Assembly (NCBI GenBank): GCA_004151065.3
Contig: NWUY0300014547.1
Coordinates: 7,002 to 18,049, forward strand
Direction of reading: 5' to 3'
From: Larix sibirica
Lineage: Eukaryota > Streptophyta > Pinopsida > Pinales > Pinaceae
DNA length: 11,048 bases
Under the pieces are notes generated by a model. It did not search any database and was not told where the DNA came from. It was given only the letters and a program-made list of their open reading frames with translations. Shown here in pieces: positions 7,129-11,048 of the stretch (positions are counted from its first letter, which is position 1; each line of letters opens with the position of its first letter). The position numbers were made by a program, and so were the translations under genes.

Positions 7129-7130
7129 NN
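7129..7130. other. NN gap inside the retrotransposon
   Basis: Two Ns separate the start of the gag capsid domain from mid-LTR sequence. A full element would have several kilobases of gag, protease, RT and integrase here. Either those bases are missing from the assembly or a real deletion lies beside two uncertain bases. Confidence 0.7.
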
Positions 7131-7306
7131 GGGTATATCTTGTGTTATTGTGTGGATTGTGTACTTATTTGCTCTAGTTATTTTTGTTTCAATCCTAGTT
7201 ATTTGACATTCAATAAAAATAATCTAATAAAAAAAGAACTAAGATATAAGATGCGTTGTGCTGAACTATTCTAGTAACGAATACCCACGACAATTTAGTG
7301 ATCACA
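7131..7306 (+). mobile_element. LTR tail, 3' part (family A, copy 3)
   Basis: Aligns with 6520-6683 in the same orientation. Shared blocks are CTTGTGTT, TTGCTNTAGTTATTTTT, AAAAAGAACTAAG, CGTTGTGNNGAACT and AATTTARTGATCAYA. Identity is about three quarters by eye, with a short insertion near 7150 in this copy. It ends GATCACA at 7306, a better TG...CA-type terminus than copy 2. No primer-binding site follows, so it is the end of a 3' LTR or a solo fragment. AATAAA at 7212-7217 could serve as a poly(A) signal. The start at the NN is artificial. Confidence 0.7.
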
Positions 7307-8430
7307 GGACTTCACCCAGGCTGAGAGGTGAGCAATAGAGGCATGGGTTATGAGATTGAAGGCATGGAAGGACGTGGAATCCTATGTGCAAAAAAGTTCA
7401 AGATTCTACTTGTCATTGCACAACGAGATTATAACCATGGTTAGTGACATGAAATTTTGTAAATTGACAATTGTTTTCCATTACATATATTACAACATAG
7501 AACAACGACATTGCACATTACTACACTGATATCTCTTTTTTTAAATCATACCTGAAGGATGTTAATGATTGATGGGGCCGACTGTATCCAATAACTAGAA
7601 TTGTCGTTCCCGAAAAATGGACTCTATCCACTGGAATAGCTGGACTCTATCCAATGGAATTGTTGTGCCATGAAATTGGACTCTATCCAAGACTGTACAA
7701 GTGTGAACTGGAAATGAAATAGAAATGGAGACAGAGGTATGTAGGAAGAGTTTTGTTGAATCCTTGTTATGAATAGAAGGAAATGCACTGCCACAACGAC
7801 TCTGTTAAGATCTAAGAGAGCTCACAAGTTAGGTAGGAACATGTAGACATATTGAAAATTTTAAGTAGATTATGCAAAGAGAATTTAATGTAGCAGAAAA
7901 TAAGAACCACCCACCTCAATAATGTCATCAAGTTAAAATAGTTTGCAGAACTGCATTGAAGAGATAGTAGGTAGATCTGCATTGAAGGGGTTCAAGCAAA
8001 AGTTCATTGAAGGTTCACAAGTGGGTAGGACCATAGGTGCACAGGAATCTCGACATCGGAAGAGGTGCACAATGATCAATGGCCAAAATGGTCCAAATGG
8101 TCGTCTAACCCGATCAAATGGATAATAATGCATAATAAGCAAAAAAAACATAGCATTCACCAAATACAAAACAACATAGGACATAATAATAAAATGATGA
8201 TAGTAAAATTGAATTAACTAGCAACCACACATGAAGATGAAAAAATTCATTGTCATAAGAGGGCAAGGTGAAAGTAATGGTATTTTAGATACAACCTAAA
8301 AAGTGGAAACATGAAATTTTAGGAATTGCAAAAGTATCGAGGCATGTGAAATAGTATGTTATTTTTATGTAAATGATGACGGTAGTGAGAAAAATATTAT
8401 TGCATTCCTAAAATATAAATAAAGAAAAAT
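7307..8430. other. Non-coding interval, no gene seen
   Basis: AT-rich DNA. Overlapping 60- and 83-codon frames on opposite strands at 7933-8184 have no domain I recognise. Small echoes are visible: GCATTGAAG twice near 7953 and 7979 with a third TTGAAG near 8006, and AAATGG / AATGGTC repeats near 8086-8104. Confidence 0.55.
7578..7689. repeat. TGGACTCTATCCA repeat cluster
   Basis: TGGACTCTATCCA occurs exactly at 7618-7630, 7641-7653 and 7677-7689, and a diverged GACTGTATCCAAT starts near 7580. The bases between are related: GGAATTGTTGTGCCATGAAATT after the third aligns with AGAATTGTCGTTCC after the first, and one unit is shortened. It looks like a 36-60 bp unit duplicated and partly deleted. 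Confidence 0.75.
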
Positions 8431-8478
8431 ATGGATTTATGCATTTTGTAAAGTATGGATTTATGCATTTAGTAAATA
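8431..8478. repeat. Tandem 24-bp duplication
   Basis: ATGGATTTATGCATTT begins at 8431 and again at 8455. The two 24-bp units differ at three positions near their ends. Confidence 0.85.
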
Positions 8479-8610
8479 CTAATTACAATATGGAAACTAA
8501 AAAAATCTAACAATGGAGGAAACGTATTTAAACTAATTATTTTAACCTCTTCTTTATAATCATTATGTTCTCTACATAGGCTTGACTACAAAACCATTTA
8601 CAACCAACCT

Positions 8611-8740
8611 CAACATTCAAAGTCATTACCAAAAGATTATAGTTAAGTCCTCACTCAATACTTTAAATGGTGTATCAACATTCAAAGTCATTACCAAAAT
8701 ATTATAGTTAAGTCCTCACTCAATACTTTAAATGTTGTAG
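8611..8740. repeat. Tandem 65-bp duplication, nearly exact
   Basis: Two head-to-tail units, 8611-8675 and 8676-8740, both start CAACATTCAAAGTCATTACC and end with CTTTAAATG plus a few bases. Only three of 65 positions differ, so this duplication is much younger than the retroelement debris. Confidence 0.95.
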
Positions 8741-8784
8741 CAGAGAACATGGAATTAAATGTAGTAGATAACATGGAATCTGTC
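8737..8784. repeat. Tandem 24-bp duplication
   Basis: GTAGCAGAGAACATGGAATT (8737) is followed by GTAGTAGATAACATGGAATC (8761), same period of 24. It overlaps the last four bases of the 65-bp repeat. Confidence 0.8.
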
Positions 8785-8850
8785 TTTCCTTTTTTATAAT
8801 GTGGACAACTTTTGGTCGTTATTAAGAATACTTGCTCAAAGTATTTTTAA

Positions 8851-9204
8851 TCGAAAGTAACTCGCAATTTAGATAATTTACAACTTCAATAATATGACAT
8901 ATACAAACATAAAAATTCAATTCCATAATAAGAATATTCACTATTATGAAAACTTTATAAAACAGTAAATATGACATAATAAGAATAGTCTCTATTATGA
9001 AAACTTTATAAGACAGTAAATATGACATAGATTCTTCAATTATAAGAATCGAAATTAGCTCTCAATTCAGAACATTTACAACTTCAATAATATAGCATAT
9101 TCTTGAAACATAAAAATTCAGTTCCATAAGAAGAATATTCACTGTTATGAAAACTTTATAAGACAGTAAATATGACATAGATTCTTCAATTTTTAAGATT
9201 CGTG
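8851..9204. repeat. Compound repeat: about 200-bp duplication with 51-bp subunits
   Basis: A long unit starting TCGAAAG/TCGAAAT at 8851 and 9049 recurs with shared TTTACAACTTCAATAATAT, CATAAAAATTCA and TTCCATAA blocks. Within it, a 51-bp subunit (AAGAATATTCACTATTATG, then AAAACTTTATAARACAGTAA) is present at 8928-8978, 8979-9029 and 9129-9179. The subunit carries the inverted pair CATAATA/TATTATG. A tail GATTCTTCAATT follows the second and third subunits; at 9030-9050 it makes a perfect 7-bp stem (GATTCTT / AAGAATC). A 68-codon antisense frame over the repeat simply translates it. Confidence 0.9.
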
Positions 9205-10603
9205 ACAGAACCATATCAAGGAACAGCTCAACATCAAGCAAAATAAACCAGCCCTCCGAATACTTTTATAATTTATTTGTCTAATACGAACGATAATTTT
9301 AATTTTTAGACCAAAATTAAATAAGTGTTTTGTACCAAAACCTAAATAATTTTTATTGCTCTAATTTATTTTTTGATTAATACCCAATGTTTCCAACATT
9401 ACAACTAGCTTTTGATTTCTCTTGTTTTAATTTATTAAATCAATGCTTTGGTTAAATCAAATGTTAAAGCCAAACGGTCGATGAGGCTGTGTTAATATTT
9501 TCAACTTTCCCATACTAATTTTGTTTGTTTCACGTTGTCACAAAATGTCATCCATGTTCCACGGAATAAGTCATGTTGTATTTATGACCATATTCAAATT
9601 CCAAATGTCCATGACATGGAAAGCCATTCAATACATCCACAAACCCATTGATATCCCGTAAGTCTGTACTATTATACATTTATTATTCCCTTTTTGCATC
9701 CACAATATTTAGTCTCCATCTATATCGTTAGTGCATTGGTTACAATTATAATGATAATATGAGTTTGGCAATTAGTATAATGAGCATAGATTTATCTTAA
9801 ATCTGAATAAATAATTTATCTTAGTTCTTGATAAATTTGGGGTTAAAATAAATCTATATTGTTTTGATGATGAGTTGGATCGAAAGATCATTGAAAATTG
9901 AATCATTTTTTTTTTTCCTTTCTCAACTATTTTTATTGAAATTCATAAAAATAAAATATTAAGATTGCACAATTCCAATGTTATTCATTTTGGTTAAATT
10001 CATTTTTAAACAAAAGTGGATACTGAACAATGAAAAAATAAAAAAATTCTAATCTAACTAAAAATTAAATCACCATATTACTTTAATAATTACCCCAAAA
10101 AATCAAAATTATATAATTTTTAAATAACAATCTAAAATTTTATCTAAAAACATACAAATACACTAGTAAAGATAAATTCCAACATAATATATATAAATAA
10201 AATGTGTCTCCTATATTGACCAGTGCACTGTGATTTTAACAATTTTGACCAAATTTAAGTAAAAATAGTTGGAAAACAAATTAAAAAAATTAGTTACTCA
10301 AAACTTTAATTAACTACTTTACTAAAAACTTTAAAGAGATAATTTTTTAAAGAATATTTAAATGAGGTGGTTCAATAAACAACAATAATATTGAATAATG
10401 ATTTTGAAAAAATATACTATATTTAAACTTATGACATTTTAGCATTACCATAACTTAAACACATATTTTAATTAATTAAGTTAGCTTTTAAAATAAAATA
10501 AAAATATAATAATACATATAATACAACACAAAATAATATAAGAGTATAAATTGACTTTATAAATAAATATAACAATTAAAACGAAACGACCAATTAAAAA
10601 AGT
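9205..10603. other. Very AT-rich non-coding interval
   Basis: No gene or element is recognised. From about 10000 to 10600 the sequence is almost entirely A and T with long A-tracts and T-tracts, and stops fill all frames. A 13-bp palindrome TCCATGACATGGA is at 9608-9620. The composition would suit a matrix-attachment region, but nothing here shows that it is one. Confidence 0.55.
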
Positions 10604-10729
10604 AAACGTTACACAAACGTTACACAACGATGATGAAGAAGCGATCCACTCTTAACATCGAGCCTTCGTCATGAATACTTAATTGATCCAAATTATTGAG
10701 ATGGCATCATCGTTGCTACGTGTAATGTT
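10604..10729. repeat. Inverted repeat with a duplicated left arm
   Basis: AAACGTTACAC is present twice in tandem (10604-10614, 10615-10625), followed by AACGATGATG at 10626-10635. The exact reverse complement CATCATCGTT is at 10705-10714. Outside it the right arm continues to GTGTAATGTT, nearly complementary to AACGTTACAC after a five-base bulge. Arms are about 20-25 bases and the loop about 69. No target duplication or transposase is visible. Confidence 0.7.
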
Positions 10730-10850
10730 AAATATGGGAGTGTGCACGTTTTCAAATTCTTTCACGCAAATCAAGATACATGCCACTAATGCTAAATATT
10801 AGATTGTCCGTGCTTTCAAATCTTTTCGTCTAAAGCAAGAGTCTTGCTGA
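10723..10850. repeat. Diverged tandem 64-bp duplication
   Basis: TAATGTTAAATAT at 10723 and TAATGCTAAATAT at 10787 begin two units that share TTTCAAATNCTTT, CAAA/TAAA and CAAGA in register. Identity is about two thirds, so it is old. The first unit overlaps the right arm of the inverted repeat. Confidence 0.6.
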
Positions 10851-11048
10851 AAGTTTCATGGTCTCATATTTCCATTTTCCAAGGGTGTATTTCGTAATTG
10901 GATAAGTGAAAGTATATATATTTAGAAAACAAAATTTATTTTAAAAACTTATAATGATAAATAAGATTTTGTTTTTATGAGAAATCTCAACAAACTTTTT
11001 TACATATCGTGTATGGATATCCAAGCTAGAAGATGTCTCAACGGAATT
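10851..11048. other. Right end, no feature seen
   Basis: AT-rich sequence with no open frame, motif or repeat that I can support up to the window edge. Confidence 0.5.

Noticed and set aside
7933-8184. Overlapping 83- and 60-codon frames on opposite strands
   Set aside because: Neither has a domain or composition typical of coding sequence, and frames of this length arise by chance.
8822-9028. 68-codon minus-strand hydrophobic frame
   Set aside because: It is a translation of the 51-bp tandem repeat; the repeated IMSYLL peptides follow from the DNA repeat.
8431-9204. CRISPR-like array
   Set aside because: Units are directly adjacent, have no unique spacers of constant length, and the setting is a plant genome.

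Overview
The window looks like intergenic DNA from a large, repeat-rich plant nuclear genome. A gymnosperm is my best guess, because a Ty3/Gypsy-type gag start, a degenerate initiator-Met tRNA primer-binding site, plant-style LTR motifs and very sparse coding content occur together. I recognise no intact host gene, no tRNA or rRNA gene and no CRISPR array. Most open frames in the window are short, broken or lie in LTR and repeat DNA.

Layout. 1-200: minus-strand remnant of a gag C-terminus with a damaged zinc knuckle. 201: an N, then AT-rich DNA. 415-694: a GC-rich purine-strand minisatellite with a 25-bp period, ending on a perfect splice-donor-like sequence. 712-1533: non-coding, with one perfect hairpin and one LTR-head-like motif. 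1534-1828: 5' part of an LTR (family A), cut at an N and an (AT)13 run. 1856-2755: non-coding, probably an LTR or LTR piece on the minus strand with the head TGTAACACCCC. 2757-4178: a long decayed coding region on the minus strand, readable only by changing frame about six times, of a family I cannot name. About 4246-4790: a second type of LTR on the plus strand with a TATA box and a four-copy 17-bp repeat. 4863-5015: GGCACCGAT-type short repeats. 5650-5774: probable minus-strand remnant of a Copia reverse transcriptase. 5795-7306: the best preserved element, with family A LTR (5795-6683), Met-tRNA PBS, gag start, an NN gap and then only the tail of a second LTR. 7307-8430: non-coding with a short repeat. 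8431-9190: a cluster of small tandem duplications. 9191-11048: extremely AT-rich non-coding DNA with an inverted and a direct repeat near 10604-10850.

The parts do not form a working system. They are layers of transposable-element debris. The three N positions (201, 1829, 7129-7130) each sit exactly where recognisable homology stops, so the apparent structure of the 5795-7306 element may be partly an assembly product. The item most worth following is the unidentified decayed protein at 2757-4178; next are the GC-rich minisatellite and the tandem-duplication cluster.
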